A stretch of DNA of 64,000 nt from Sipunculus nudus (GCA_026874595.1 CM049322.1:21021400-21085399), one strand, 5' to 3'; shown: positions 46,851 through 59,237, numbered from the stretch's first letter. Notes: generated from the letters alone by a model not told the origin. Made by a program: numbers and translations.

Positions 46851-48750
46851 GAAAATGCTTCATTACAGTAATCCCCCTTCAACGAACTTTAAAACTCATA
46901 TTTTGTTAATGATGCGTTGATCCCAAAAATCGAGCTTTGCTCAACGTCTGCGATAAACGCATGCGTTGATCGCAGTTGATAATCGTTGCCGGAGGTATGT
47001 GTCATGTTTAACTGAAATTTTAGTATTCAATAGTTTTTAGACGGATGCGTGAACGGATGTGATGATCGGATGCGATAATCGTTGGAATGTGTCCCCAGCT
47101 TTCTACACGTGCTATTTTGTCGAATACGACAGTCGCAAGAAAAATCGAAGGGCAACTTTAAATAGCGATGTTCAAAATAATATATTTTCATATAAAAAAT
47201 GATTTTATTTATCATATCAACTTATTCGAAAAATTCTCCGGGTTTCTCTTGGCTTCAGTAAATTTTTTTATGCATAACACCATACATATAATACATCGAT
47301 ATAATAATAGCGTAACGCGATTTTTGTGATTTTCCGTATCTCCTCTTGTACCATTCTATGGAGTGCCGAGATTTTTTTATAAACATATGGTCCGGGTTTG
47401 TCCGAAGACATTCCACCCACATTTATAGTCCCACAGGACAGGCTCGCCATTTTTATTTTTCTAACAGAACTTCACCATTGGTGTTAACACGCGAGTGCAC
47501 CGAAGGACACATATTTAACGTGAACAAACTTTTTCGATTTTTCACTGAAAGTTGAGACCACATATCATATAAAAAATGACTGCATCTATTCAGCAACCTC
47601 AGGGCCAAACAGTCATACGCGACCAATCGGGGCCAGGGGCTGGCTGCATGGCTAGCCAGTCACATTTTACAACACATGCAAAACCGCCTACCATGTCCAC
47701 CAGGCCAACCACACAGTACCTCGAGTATAATTTCACTGTTTCTTGATAAATTTTACGGATTTTACCATCAGAAGAATATTCTGATATTATCTGATCGATT
47801 TTATGAAGAACAAGAGGGCTTTAGTAGGGTACGATTTGTTTTTTAGTTTATTTTTAGGCCTTCGCATGCAAGCCACTTTAGCCCCGCCCCAACCCTTTTT
47901 GTCCACTCATAGTGAGGTAATAATCAGTGGAATTTAATAACAACATCTTTAAAAAACCTGAATTTGAAGTGGGGTGCTATAGTGCATGACGGTAACATTA
48001 TGTAACCAAGACATTCAACCATGAAAGACCATTTGATATCACAACAAACTGCTCGCCCCTAACCATGCGTAGCACGGGTAATTGCTAAATATAATTATTT
48101 GTTCTCATATCGACCATGTCACTGCGGAGAATATAACCTTAAAATGAGGTGTAGCACAGCGTCATACGCAACGCGGTTTCAGAGAACATGAAGGAAAGGG
48201 TGGAGCGAATTCCTTTTATAAGTATTAAATGACACGTGAACCGTGTGCAGTGAATTGCAGCGAAACCTTTACTCTCAGAAACTGGACGTAGTCCCACTTG
48301 CTAAATGTGTAGACTGCAGAGGGTGGATATTCTCGAATATCCAGGTATTCATGGTTGAAGTATAAGAAGTAGTTTTCTACACCAAAGGTAGGCAAAATAT
48401 TTAAGAAAAAAACATTGAGAGACATTGTATCTTTATGACACAAAGTAGGTATCTAACATTTTGGTTCGGGAGTGTATCATAAAAATGTTGGCCTAAATAA
48501 CATGTTATCTGATTCAGGATACAACTTATTTATGTTTTTTTCTGTGATCAAAGCAATGTCGCCGCACCAGCCGACATTAGTCAATTTTGATCACCAGGCA
48601 TTCACACCAAGAGACAGCTTAGTGTTTGGAGAGACAGTAGTGTTTTCGTTTCTAATAGACTTCCCAAAACTGTCAGTCCTAAATTATAGGTACCTTACGT
48701 AATTATACTGAAACTAATTTAATAATTAATGACGCGTGATCACCTAAAAG
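46851..48750. other. No recognisable gene
   Basis: Contains short partial repeats of GATGCGATAATCGTTG type at 46910-47090, possibly a small inverted-repeat element. No supported exon. Confidence 0.4.
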
Positions 48751-48759
48751 TTATATATA

Positions 48760-51700
48760 TTAATATGAGAGGCTAAAAGAGAAACAGAAGCGCCATGGAA
48801 TATATACGTGGGTTAGAAAGAATGGAGCTGACATAGCGTTATTACAAGAAACTTACAGTGATATATCGGATGAGCACTAGTGGAGGAATGAGCTGTTGGC
48901 CAGTCACGGTTCAAATCATGCTCGTTGGGTCATAAGTTCACTAGCGAACACTGCTAAGTGTAATATTACCAGATCAGTGACAAACGATGGAGATAGTGGT
49001 AATGAGTGAAATTGCGATTCAGGATTCTTATTCATACATTGTTAATATACACTCTCCAAATTTAGAAAAGAATCAGAAGTCTTTTTTAAGAAACTGGTAA
49101 AATTAATAGATATGTTTGACTTATCAAATGAACATAGATTTATTATTGGAGGAGACTGGAACACCGCTTTGTATGAAATATATATGTTACAGGTGCCCCT
49201 TTTTATTGTGTGCGGCGGTCTAACAGATGATTGTTTTATTGTGCACACGGATTTTCCATCTGTTGTTGGCATTTTGTTTGTGTGCCACGCGTAGCCTGTG
49301 TTGTAGCGGCCTCGCCTGGCCGGATGTTGCAGGCTCAGTTTAATCCGGATTGGTTGAAACCTAGATACACGGCGTTCCCGTTCTAGTATGTTCTTTGAAC
49401 GTGTGTACTGTGTAAGATTCTTTAGATTGTTTGAGAAGTGGAAAATTCTCGGCTTGGTGCGAAAGATTAAAAATAAGGGGCTGTGTTTTAGAGCCGGGAG
49501 AGAGGTGAGAGAATATTCCAGCGGACACGGAAGCGTGTATGTCAGTGTGCGGGACCTATCCGATTATCCGATAATTTCAGGGGTTCTACTATTACTTACA
49601 CTTTACAATTTAGTGCTGCCTGTCTCAAGTTTACTTTCTGGATTTTTACAAGAGCTTTACATAGGACTGTTATCCTCCGAGAGAATTTTTGTGAACTTTT
49701 CATCCGGCTTATACATTTAAAGGACTTATCACTGTGACAGTGGTGGTATCCAGGTACTGTGCTCTTTGTTTGTTTTTTTTTTTTACTGTGTGATTGTATT
49801 GATTTGCTTTTATACTGCTGTTATACTGTGTCATTGTATTGATTTAGTGTATTGTAATGTTAGGGTTGTTTCAAGAATAAATTATAGTTATTTGTTAACA
49901 AAAAACACTGACTTCTTTATTCATTCCCCTAGAGATTTCACGCTGCCTAGTGTTACAGAACTTTTTATCTCCTTGACAAAATTTATGTTCATCACGCATA
50001 CGTGATCTGTTGATATTAGGTTCCGTAACATATAGGAAAGGGTCGATAGGCAATTTTTAAAAGTAATGCTATAAAAGAAATAAATACTATAATAACACAG
50101 TTTGATCACAGTCTTTCACTTGGAGAAGACAAGCAAATAAAATATAGAGTAGACACGATAATTTCTTTACCTCAGCATTAATGCAGGATATATTGAATAA
50201 ATATTTCAACATAACCGGCGTTTTCTCTGATCACTCAGGGATTGTAATAGATTAAATGCAAAAAAAAAAAACATAAAAAGCGAGGTAAAGGTTATTGGAA
50301 ATTCAAAAATAAACTATTACAGGCTGAATATTTTACAAAAAAAGGAAATATAAAATGAAGTGTTGGTTAACACGAAGTGAACAGATTGGTGATTCTACAT
50401 TTAAATTGGAGATGTTAAAATCTAGTATCTGAAGAGAATGTATATATTTTTCGAAAAAAAGAAGAAAGAAACAAAAGAAAGAGAACTTATGTTGGTAGCA
50501 AATATGCATTACATGGAAGATAATGAAAAGTATACCGAAAATGTGATGAAATGATGCAAGAGTTTGAGAATATTTACAAAGAAAACATAAATAGTATATA
50601 ATAGGTGGAGCAAACGTGAGATGGATGGATGCGGGAGACAAGATACAAGAAGTACAAGATATCTATTCAATTTATATAAATAAAATGGTGTTTACAAACG
50701 TATAACAAAGTTACTTCTTAAAAATGAAGAAATTCAGGGAACAAAGAAATTATTAAATAGAGCAGTTGATAATGACAAAAAAATATATAATCTTCACATC
50801 ATGCGTATACTGATTATAGTGAGGCGAAGCATTTTTTTAAACAGGAATTTTCCTAAATATACGGTAACTGAGAAAAGCAGTGGTTACAAATTAATTGATA
50901 AAAAAACTATTTCTAGACGAATAGCGAAATTGCTACCGCTGCTTATCCATATAAATAATCACACATATTTTAAAGGAAGATATATTGGTGAAGCAATCAG
51001 GACAATTTTAGATACCCTTGATTATATTAACCAGCCGAGTATTCTTATCAGTGTCGATTTTGAAAAGGCTTTTGATTCATTAGGATTTTATTTTCAAAAC
51101 ATTAGAGATATTTAATTCTTGGACTACTTTTAATTCACGGGTTAAGATGTTTATAATAACATTTCAGCATGTATATTTAATAACGGTCACACTTCTGGTT
51201 ATTTTCCATGTGAAAGCGGGATCAGACAAGGTGATCATTTGTTTCCATACTTATTTATTTTATCACTCGCATCACTTTTATTACTCGCATCTCGCATTAG
51301 AAATAATAACAATATTTAAGGAACACGGGTCTTAAATGATGAAATCAAGTTAATATTATATGTCGACGACACTACGACCTTGCTTAAAGTCGTCAACAGA
51401 GTTCTTTTTGAAAACCCTAGAAAGATTTGCTGTATTTTCATGTTTAAATATGAATGAAGAGAAAACAGGGAATGTGGATAAATAGCTTATGTAAAGAAAA
51501 CAGTTTTAGAAATTATACATGGACAAGGCAGATAAAACATTGGGAATACATGTGACTGAAGACCAGTCTCAGCGGGTGAAATTAAATATTGAACCTCAAC
51601 TAATGAAAGTTCAAAATGTATTGTCATAATGGAAGTCACGAGAACTAACGCTAAAAGGTCAAATCTCAATTCCAAATTCATTTTTTTTTTTTTTTCCAAA

Positions 51701-52680
51701 TTTACACATATATCTTCAGTTCTTTCTATTACGAAAGAATACGTTGAACAAATAAATAGATGTTTATGGAAATTTGTGAACGCAGGAAAGAAAAGTAAAG
51801 GAACGGCCAAAGCAATTTTAAACAGTGTTACAAAGCAAGGGGGTTACAATATGTTAGACCATCAAAGTTTTACTTAAGCGCAGAAAGTTAGTTTTATTAT
51901 AAATATGTAGAATCTGGACCAAGAGGCTGGAAATATTTCTGTAATTATTTTCTTTGTCATGGGGGGGGGGGGGGGCTTTCCAGTACTGATGAATAGTCAT
52001 TATTAGGTACAACATATACAAGGTTTGTGTAAAATACCGGAATTTTATTTGAATCTATTACAGGTGTGGAAAACATTTAGAAATGATTCAGATACAGAAC
52101 ATATTGTATGGAGCAATCAGAATATTCAGATTGAAAACACGTGTTTTTAATAAATATCTCTTACTACATTTTTTTATAATGATGATTATTTCATAGATAT
52201 TAATACTTGGAATTGTCGTGATGTACCAGGTAAATACAATTTAACTTATAGGGCAGTTGTTGAACATATTAGAGTTTAACAAGTATATGAAAAAAAATGT
52301 ATAGAAACACCACCAACCATAAGCAGAGTCATGTGCAGAACACAATCGGGGGAAAAGAGGTGGAAAGAGTGAATACTAAGGATTTGTATGAATATTTAAT
52401 TTACATAAACCCACTCAAAAATTATCCTGCAAAGATAACTATAACCAAAAAGATAAAATATAGATAATATTGAATGGGACTCATATTTTATGTATTTACA
52501 GATTTAACAAAAGGTAGGAAATGCATTTAATTCTAGTATAAAATATACCACAACTGTTTATATTTAAATGATAAATTGTTCACGTGGGGCAAAGTGGAAA
52601 GCTCAATGTGTAAATTTTGTAATCAAGATAAAGAAAATTTTAAATATTTATTCCATCAGTGTGAACCCAGCTAACACATA
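48760..52680 (+). mobile_element. Decayed L1/Tx1-like LINE, split by a solo LTR
   Basis: Endonuclease blocks ADIALLQETYSD (48826) and FIIGGDWNT (49138) are followed, after the LTR, by SDHSGIV (50230) and RGKGYWKF (50282) at the end of the endonuclease domain. RT blocks follow: FKGRYIGEAIRTILDTLDYI (50971), ISVDFEKAFDS (51048), GYFPCESGIRQGD (51198) and YVDD (51359-51370). A C-terminal LWKFVNAGKKSKG...GGYNMLDHQSF lies at 51760-51870. Frames are broken throughout. Order and motifs match the L1/Tx1 type. Confidence 0.88.
49185..50030 (+). mobile_element. Complete solo LTR (TGTTAC...GTAACA)
   Basis: The 846-bp insert starts TGTTAC and ends GTAACA, an inverted terminal hexamer. It is flanked by TATA on both sides (49181-49184 and 50031-50034), a 4-bp target duplication. 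It interrupts the LINE endonuclease region, and the LINE resumes directly after. It holds AATAAA at 49876-49881. The 110-codon frame at 49388-49720 is not considered a protein. No internal retroelement genes remain, so this is a solo LTR left by LTR-LTR recombination. A 4-5 bp duplication fits Gypsy-type elements; the family is inference. Confidence 0.88.
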
Positions 52681-54201
52681 ACGTTTCACAACTTTCAGAG
52701 AAATATAGCTATAAGGTTATGCTGCAACGTTTCTTATTTAACATAGTAACAACGTTGTAACAACATGATCAAGCTGCACATTTAACAAGCAGGACCGAGG
52801 TCATTATTAGCAATGTTGTCGCAACGTTCAATTTAAGTTTTTAGAGAAATAATGGGAAGGTATCATTAGGTTTTGAGACAACATTGTTACCTAACGTCAA
52901 TTACACATTTCAATAATATTTCATCCGAATATACATTTTCTTGAAAGAAGTATACTTTTTTATATGAAAACCTATGTTCCACTTAATCTAAAGGAACATA
53001 AGAACCATTATAATGCATAATCCTGCCTTTCGGTAGTTCTCCAGCTTGTTGATGTTTTGTTGTCAATAACGTTCTCTCAACATTTTACAAATAAGGATTA
53101 AAAGTTATTATTTGGTTTTAAGATTACATTTTTATAAAAACGTTATGAAAACTATTTAGTAACGTTTTATCCTTAAATTATTTTTTTAAAACAAAATATG
53201 CTAATTCACTGAAATAATATGTTCCTTTTTTCTGAATGTGGATCTGAATGTGGATAAAAAGCCTTACAATACAGAATAACTGCTGTTTAATATTAATTCA
53301 GCTGTTTGAGTTTTTGCTATGGGTAACGTTCTTATAACATTTAAAAAAAATTTCCTTACAAGAATAAAAGATTCTCCGTTAGTTTTAAGACAACATTCTT
53401 TTCAGACGTTTAGCAAACAGATCGGTTACATGATATTTAAATATAATAATTTAGTGGGAAAATTCCTTCTTTAACTAAAAAAAAAAACATCTTATATGTT
53501 ACCTGAAGAAGAACAAACCGTCACAATACATAATAACTGTTGTTTAATATTACTTCAGCTGTTTTGTTTTCTGGTCACCAGTAACGTTCTAACAACATCC
53601 TAAAATCAATTTCCAAGCAAGGATGGAAGTTACCGGCTGGTTCATGACAACATTGCTTTTAAACGTTAAGCAAACATTTAAAGAACTGTAATCATAATAT
53701 ATTTTTTATAATAAATATGTCAAATTAACTAATACCAGTCTTTTATACTTCACCTAAAGATGTATAAAATCTTTCGCAATACAGAATCTATGTTCTTTAA
53801 CAATTCTTATACCCTGTTTAATTTTATTCTATCGGTAACGATCTGACAACATTAAAAAAACGATTTCCTAAAAAAATTAAAGGTTCTCATTAAGTATGGA
53901 AACAACATTGTTTTCAAACGTTTAGCAAACATGTTATTTACGTGTTATTTAAATATAATATTTTGGTGGCAAATACCCTTCTTAGACTCAAAATAAAATA
54001 TAGGATATTTTAACTGAAGAATAATAAAAGCCTTCAGAATATAGAATTACAGTTGTTTAATATTACTTCAGTTGTTTTGTTTTTTGGTTACCAGTAACGT
54101 TCTTAAAACATCTTCAAAACAATTTCCATGCAAGGATAGACGTTAACAGTTTGTTTTATGACTATACATTGCTTTCAAACGTTAAGCAAACAATTGTTAT
54201 C

Positions 54202-54204
<3 letters not shown>

Positions 54205-54243
<39 letters not shown>
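54205..54243. repeat. (TA)n microsatellite in the satellite array
   Basis: TA run grown inside one monomer. Confidence 0.95.
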
Positions 54244-54247
<4 letters not shown>

Positions 54248-55035
54248 CAAATATGCTAAATTAACTAACATCAGTCTTTTATAATTCACCTAAAGATGTA
54301 CAAAATCCTTCGCAATCGACGGGCAATGTTCTTTTACAATACATAGGGCCTATACCCTAGTTGATTTTTTTTAACGTTGTTTTCATTGTTTCAACATTGT
54401 TTTCAGACGTATAACAAACATATCATTTACATGATACGTGGTATAATATTTTAATTTGTTGCAAATACCCTCCTTTAACTAAAATTAAAATGTCTGATAT
54501 TTTATCTCGAGAATAATGTAAGCTGTCATAATACACTATTACTGTAGTTTAATTAATATAACTTCGGCTGTTTTTTTTTAAACACCAGAAACGTTCATAA
54601 TAGGTTTAAGTATACAAGCTGGTTTATCACTACATGGCTTACCAACGTTAGGCAAACATTTCAAGATCTTTTATCATAACATTTATTTTTTATAACAAAT
54701 ATGCTAAATTAACTGACACAAGTCTTTTATAATTCACCTAAAGATAAACAAAATCTTCGCAATTCAGAGTCAATATGCTTTGATAATACTTAAACCCTGG
54801 TTGATTGTTTGATATAGGTAACGGTCCAACAACATTAAAAAAAGCAAATTCCATAGAAAAATGAAAGGTTCTCAGTTATTTTGGAACCAACATTGTTTTC
54901 AGAGGTTTAGCAAACATATCATTTACGTCTTATTTAAGTATAATATTTTAGTGGCAAATATCCTTCCTAGACTCAAAATAAAATATATGTTATTTTAGTT
55001 GAAGAAGAATAAAAGCCCTCTCAGTGCACAATTAA

Positions 55036-55523
55036 GGATTGAACCAACAAAAACCGACACACGTCCCGACACAACGCGACACGGACCGACACAGTAATCA
55101 GGGGACACTTACAATGGTTGTGTCGCCTAGTGGATACTCTAGTGTGTCGCGCAGTAGCAAACCGACACACTCGCGAAACATGTATAGGGTTAACCAAACG
55201 GAGATTGCCGGAAGTTGTGTCGGTTTGCGTCACCTAGCGTGTTGTGTGATGTGTTAATTTGTGTCGCACGTTCAAACACACTGCACGATCTGTCTTGTGT
55301 CGCGACATGCCGACGCAACCATACCCGGCCTTCCATCGCACGACAAATCTATACATATGTTCGATCATGCCGTGCAGTCTACGTTGCAAAACCGACAATC
55401 TCCTTATATATTGTGCTTCTCCACGACGTGTCCTGTGACTTCGTCACCGCCGCGCCAAAAGCTGACGTCGCGACCCACTGGACGTTATCTGTGTCGCGTC
55501 ACACGCGTGTCGGCCTTGATAGG
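55036..55523. mobile_element. GTGTCG-rich inverted-repeat element flanked by TTAA
   Basis: A GC-rich island inside the AT-rich satellite. Its left arm (55053-55081) contains CCGACACACGTCCCGACAC and then CGCGACAC; its right arm (55491-55513) is GTGTCGCGTCACACGCGTG then TCGG. The arms are inverted copies with a small indel. TTAA flanks both sides (55032-55035 and 55524-55527). Variants of GTGTCG/CGACAC recur through the interior. TTAA flanks suggest piggyBac-type insertion, but the terminal bases do not match on both ends. Confidence 0.65.
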
Positions 55524-55605
55524 TTAATTAATTCACGCCTTTATTATTACTTCAGATATATATGTTGTTGTTAACTGTAGGCATAACGTTCTTATAACAT
55601 ACTGA

Positions 55606-55994
55606 GGTTGGCTTCAAATTCGCGGGGTTAAAATGTCACGATTTTCACAGTTTCAATGTTTTGCGACGGTTTCATTTTCGCGGTCTTGCCGTGAAAAAAA
55701 AGCCTACACAAAATAAATCATAATTACATTAATGAATTATACAAAATAAAACGTGCGAAAATCTTTATAATTAGACAAAAACCATCAAAAGAGTTTATAT
55801 CATTGTTTATTGATACCAGATAATATAACAAATCTGAAATAATTGATTATTGCAACCTTTAAACATGCAAGATCTTATTATTTATGCTGAACATGAATCA
55901 TTTAGCCTTTGACTTGCTTTCCGCAATGGGACTCTTATTCACAGTTTTGTTTTTGCGATAATTCCCCTGTCGCGAATATCACGAATTTGAAACC
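55606..55994. mobile_element. MITE-like element with TTCAAATTCG ends
   Basis: Left end GGTTGGCTTCAAATTCGCG (55606-55624); right end CGCGAATATCACGAATTTG and AAACC (to 55994). These are imperfect inverted repeats. It sits within one satellite monomer, which resumes after a poly-A run at about 56005-56020. Confidence 0.6.
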
Positions 55995-56639
55995 CTCCCG
56001 ATCAAAAAAAAAAAAAAAAACACAGTATTGAAAACAATGTACAAGCAAGGATAGAAGTTACTTGATGGTTTAAAGACAACATTGCGTTCAAACCTTAAGC
56101 AAACCTTTTAATAACTGTTATCATAATATATGTATTTTTATAACAAAGATGCTAAATTAAGTAATGCCAGTCCTTTATACTTCATCTTAAGATGTGTATA
56201 ATCCTTCACAATATACAGAGTAATGCTTTTTGACAATACTTAAACTGTTTGATTTTTTTGTTATCAATTACGTTCTAACAACATTTAAAAAATACATTTT
56301 CCTTACAAAAATAAAAAAAATAAATAAAAAATAAAATTTCCTTACATTAATATACCAATTAGTTTGGAAACCGCTCAGACGTTTAGTAAACATAAAGAGT
56401 TACGTATTATTTAAATAATATTATTGATCATTTTTGCATACCATGATAACCATGAAATGTGTTTGCTGAAAATTGAAAGTATATTGTCTATAGCAATGTG
56501 ATCGAATCGTTTTAAAAGCGATCATTTATAGTTTCGAGATGAGTTAACACTTGACCCCCACCATATCAGTCCAGCAACACAGAATGTAGCCCAGGCATCA
56601 CATTTATTACAGCCACTGTTGAGACAGTATGGATAAAAC

Positions 56640-56735
56640 CCTGCGGTACGCCCCCCCCCCCCAAAAAAGTAAAATTGAGAGGAATCCCCCTCCCCCCCCC
56701 CCCCCCCCAAAAAAAAAAAAAAAAAAAATTAGAGG
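56640..56735. repeat. Poly-C and poly-A tracts
   Basis: Two C runs, each followed by A, then CCGCCGCCGCC. Low-complexity part of a dispersed element. Confidence 0.85.
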
Positions 56736-57446
56736 CCACCGCCGCCGCCTCCCGGCCGCATACTTTTCCTGAGAACTACTTCCTAAACACTGGACGGAAT
56801 TTTATGAAACTCAGATTTATACGATCCGGTCACATATGAATTGCTGCACGCTCATTTTACGTTGATCTCTGGCCTTTCCTGTCTGCACAGCCTCCATCTC
56901 TGCGTCTGTTTTCGCACAAAAACACAAAAACATACATATCTTGATACTCGTTTGACCCATTTGGGCTGATATTTTGCAGGAGTGTAGCTCTTGGCTATCT
57001 TTCAGCTGGTGGCGCCACCTACAACCATTTTGCACTGCAGCGTCAATCTGTTTCCCTGCCTTGGCTAAACCCACTCATATCTCTGCAGTGGGTGGACATA
57101 TCCACCTGTCATTTTGCATGTGTATATGTCTCATCTCAAACGTGAAATTGCCCATAACAGGAAATGAGCAGTTATTTTGCCTTTTTCGAGAAATGGACAA
57201 CCATTTTGCTCATTTCATAAAATCACTAATGACTTCTGATCACATATTCTAACATTCTAATCCATAACTGAAATTCAAATGATCATATCTCCGATTGTGA
57301 ATATTTTCTCTTTACTGTGTAAATTAAGCCTTTTAACTATTAAGAGTGCTTTCTTGGATATTATTTTCTCATATCCCCCTCAGGATTACCTAAATAGGAA
57401 GTTTTGAGAGCAACCAACTGCAAACAGTTATTCTGTGTGTGGACCA

Positions 57447-57449
<3 letters not shown>
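56736..57449. other. No recognisable feature
   Basis: Moderate GC at 56820-57100, with open frames on both strands (about 85-90 codons) that show no motif or splice context. Confidence 0.4.

Positions 57450-57490
<41 letters not shown>
57450..57490. repeat. (TA)n microsatellite
   Basis: Pure AT dinucleotide run. Confidence 0.95.
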
Positions 57491-57493
<3 letters not shown>

Positions 57494-58218
57494 TACATAA
57501 GGGCCCCTTTTCCATCCCACTGACACACATCTGCGGGAATGCAGTCTTTCCTCCGCGGTCACACAGCGCTGTTTTGCAACAGAGCATGATATACTAAGGT
57601 GTTTGGCAGAGAAATTGCAATCATAAACTCAAAACAAAAACCCACCGAACAAACGTTCGGAAATTGTTTCAATCCGTTTCCATTGACCAAGGCACCCAAC
57701 CGTGCGAAAAAGAAATTATAAAACCAATACCGCAATTAGGCATATAGTTGGCGGCAGTGATTCAGATACATCACATACCTAAGCATATATTCTGTGGTTG
57801 CCTTTTTGTTCGCATGGGTTTTTATTTCGCGATATTTGCGAATCGGAAATAATCGCGAATATGAATCGCTCGGGAATAGGATAACCCGTTAACTAGGATA
57901 AACAAGAAAAGTATTATGCATCTGCACAAATGGATAAGTTATACCTTTGTAAAGATGGTTTGTCAATCAACAACATAATCTGTGGATGCGATCAGAAGCG
58001 GCTCATGCAAAAACGCAATAATAATTGTCAACACATGCAAGGACGATAACGGAAAGGAGTGAGATATTGTGGGATTTATTCTTATTCATTATAAATGCAA
58101 ATACTGTTGTGGTAAGATTTCATAAATGCTAATGCGATCGCCAAAATGAAACCCTTGCAAACGTTCAAAATGAAGAAATTGTGACATTTCAGCCTCGTGA
58201 ATATGAAGACAACCACAG

Positions 58219-58220
<2 letters not shown>
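57491..58220. other. No gene; CGCGATATTTGCGAA motif
   Basis: 'TTCGCGATATTTGCGAATC' at 57827-57845 followed by 'AATCGCGAATATGAATCG' resembles the ends of the element at 55.6 kb, probably a short relative. Confidence 0.4.

Positions 58221-58256
<36 letters not shown>
58221..58256. repeat. (TA)n microsatellite
   Basis: Pure TA run. Confidence 0.95.
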
Positions 58257-58258
<2 letters not shown>

Positions 58259-58386
58259 CCCCCCTATACACACACACATTTATTTATATTTAGGCCCATG
58301 CTTCAATTGCCTTTGCCAAATATTAGGCCTACCCTGCCTACGGCCCCCTCCCCTCCCTCATGCCTCAGTCCTGGCTATGCCCCTGT
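58257..58386 (-). repeat. Dispersed repeat end (GGGGCATAGCCAGGA)
   Basis: On the minus strand it begins CAGGGGCATAGCCAGGACTG and continues into a G-rich run, the same style as the 41.7 kb repeat end. Confidence 0.55.
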
Positions 58387-58699
58387 ACTTGGTGTGTGTT
58401 GGATATTTTATAGCCTAATATTTCTCTCTAGGTTACATGTAAATGTTATATGGACGTTTCCCTAAAGGTATAAACAAAGAGAAAGGTTGAAATAAACAGT
58501 TTTCAAGTTGATGTTAAAATTATATTTGTTTGAACAACGGTAACGTCTATAATCAGATAGATGATTAAAATTTAACGAACTTAAACTTCCACATATTTAT
58601 TCCTCAACCAATCTCTATTACATTTGTGAAAAACAGGCTCACACGGTTGTCAGTAAATAGGTTTCTGACTACAGTTCCCAATAAATATTGCTGTTTGTT

Positions 58700-58749
58700 T
58701 GACGTCACGATTTTGACCAATCGCCGTTCACTTTTTTCGCGCGGGAAAA
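58700..58749 (+). promoter_or_regulatory. Compact promoter: CRE, CCAAT, E2F-like site
   Basis: Within 50 bp lie a perfect CRE TGACGTCA (58700-58707), a CCAAT box (58717-58721) and TTTTTTCGCGCGGGAAAA (58732-58749), which contains the E2F palindrome core TTTCGCGCGGGAAA. Start codon MYG|GTAAGT follows 57 bp downstream. This arrangement is typical of cell-cycle or DNA-replication gene promoters in animals; that role is inference. Confidence 0.65.
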
Positions 58750-58805
58750 TCGAATCAGTGCCAAGCGGGCAGGGAAAAGAGTTCAACATCACCCACAGAT
58801 CCCGC

Positions 58806-58814
58806 ATGTACGGG
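58806..58814 (+). CDS. Probable first coding exon (MYG) of a plus-strand gene
   Basis: ATG TAC GGG at 58806-58814 is followed at once by GTAAGT. It lies at the expected distance from the CRE/CCAAT/E2F block, so a short 5' UTR and a three-codon first exon are likely. One continuation, after TTTTCTTCAG at 58908-58917, is in frame (VTKSINFTVNALYYR...) and stops at 59028, either as a second exon or by chance. I do not recognise the protein. Confidence 0.5.
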
Positions 58815-58917
58815 GTAAGTGCATATTCATGGCCGTATAGGCCAACTTAACATATTCAGTAATATCACTCTGATTCTTCTTTTCATAAAGTGTAAAACCA
58901 CTGATGGTTTTCTTCAG

Positions 58918-59028
58918 GTGACAAAGAGTATCAATTTTACGGTGAATGCTCTATATTATCGCCCGTATGTGTTACTTTCTGTGACCTCTCTTACGTCAAA
59001 TTGTATTAATTTGGGCAAAATCGGGTAG
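58918..59028 (+). CDS. Candidate second exon, uncertain
   Basis: Acceptor TTTTCTTCAG|GTG in phase 0 matches the phase of the MYG exon. It reads VTKSINFT, where ACG|GTGAAT could be a donor, or runs on to TAG at 59026-59028. No family recognised. Confidence 0.25.
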   Translation: MTKSINFTVNALYYRPYVLLSVTSLTSNCINLGKIG

Positions 59029-59166
59029 CATATTTAGACTGGTGCATTCGACAGGCGTTGCTCGATTCTCACACTATTGGCATGGGAACATTGTGAAGAT
59101 ATAAATGGACGATTGAACATGTAAATGTTTTGTTGGACGAAGCCCCCCTCCCCTTCTCTCTATCTT

Positions 59167-59167
<1 letters not shown>

Positions 59168-59233
<66 letters not shown>
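59168..59233. repeat. (CT)n microsatellite
   Basis: Long CT run. The minus-strand frame rich in Glu-Arg is its by-product. Confidence 0.95.

Positions 59234-59237
<4 letters not shown>

Larger units (their letters stand above)
52690..56420 (+). repeat. Diverged satellite array, monomer about 256 bp
   Basis: 'AACGTTCT(A/T)ACAACAT' followed by an A run and 'AATTTCC' recurs near 53070, 53326, 53584, 53840 and 54096, spaced 256-258 bp, then near 54590, 54820, 55584 and 56270. Each repeat also has 'AACATTGTTTTCAAACGTTTAGCAAACA'-like sequence. Two monomer types alternate: one with 'TTTAGTGGCAAATACCCTTC', the other with 'AACAAATATGCTAAATTAACT', giving a dimer of about 512 bp. The left end (52690-53000) is more diverged. 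Confidence 0.85.

Noticed and set aside
49388-49720. 110-codon frame as a gag-like protein.
   Set aside because: It lies wholly inside a solo LTR and shows no zinc knuckle or capsid pattern.
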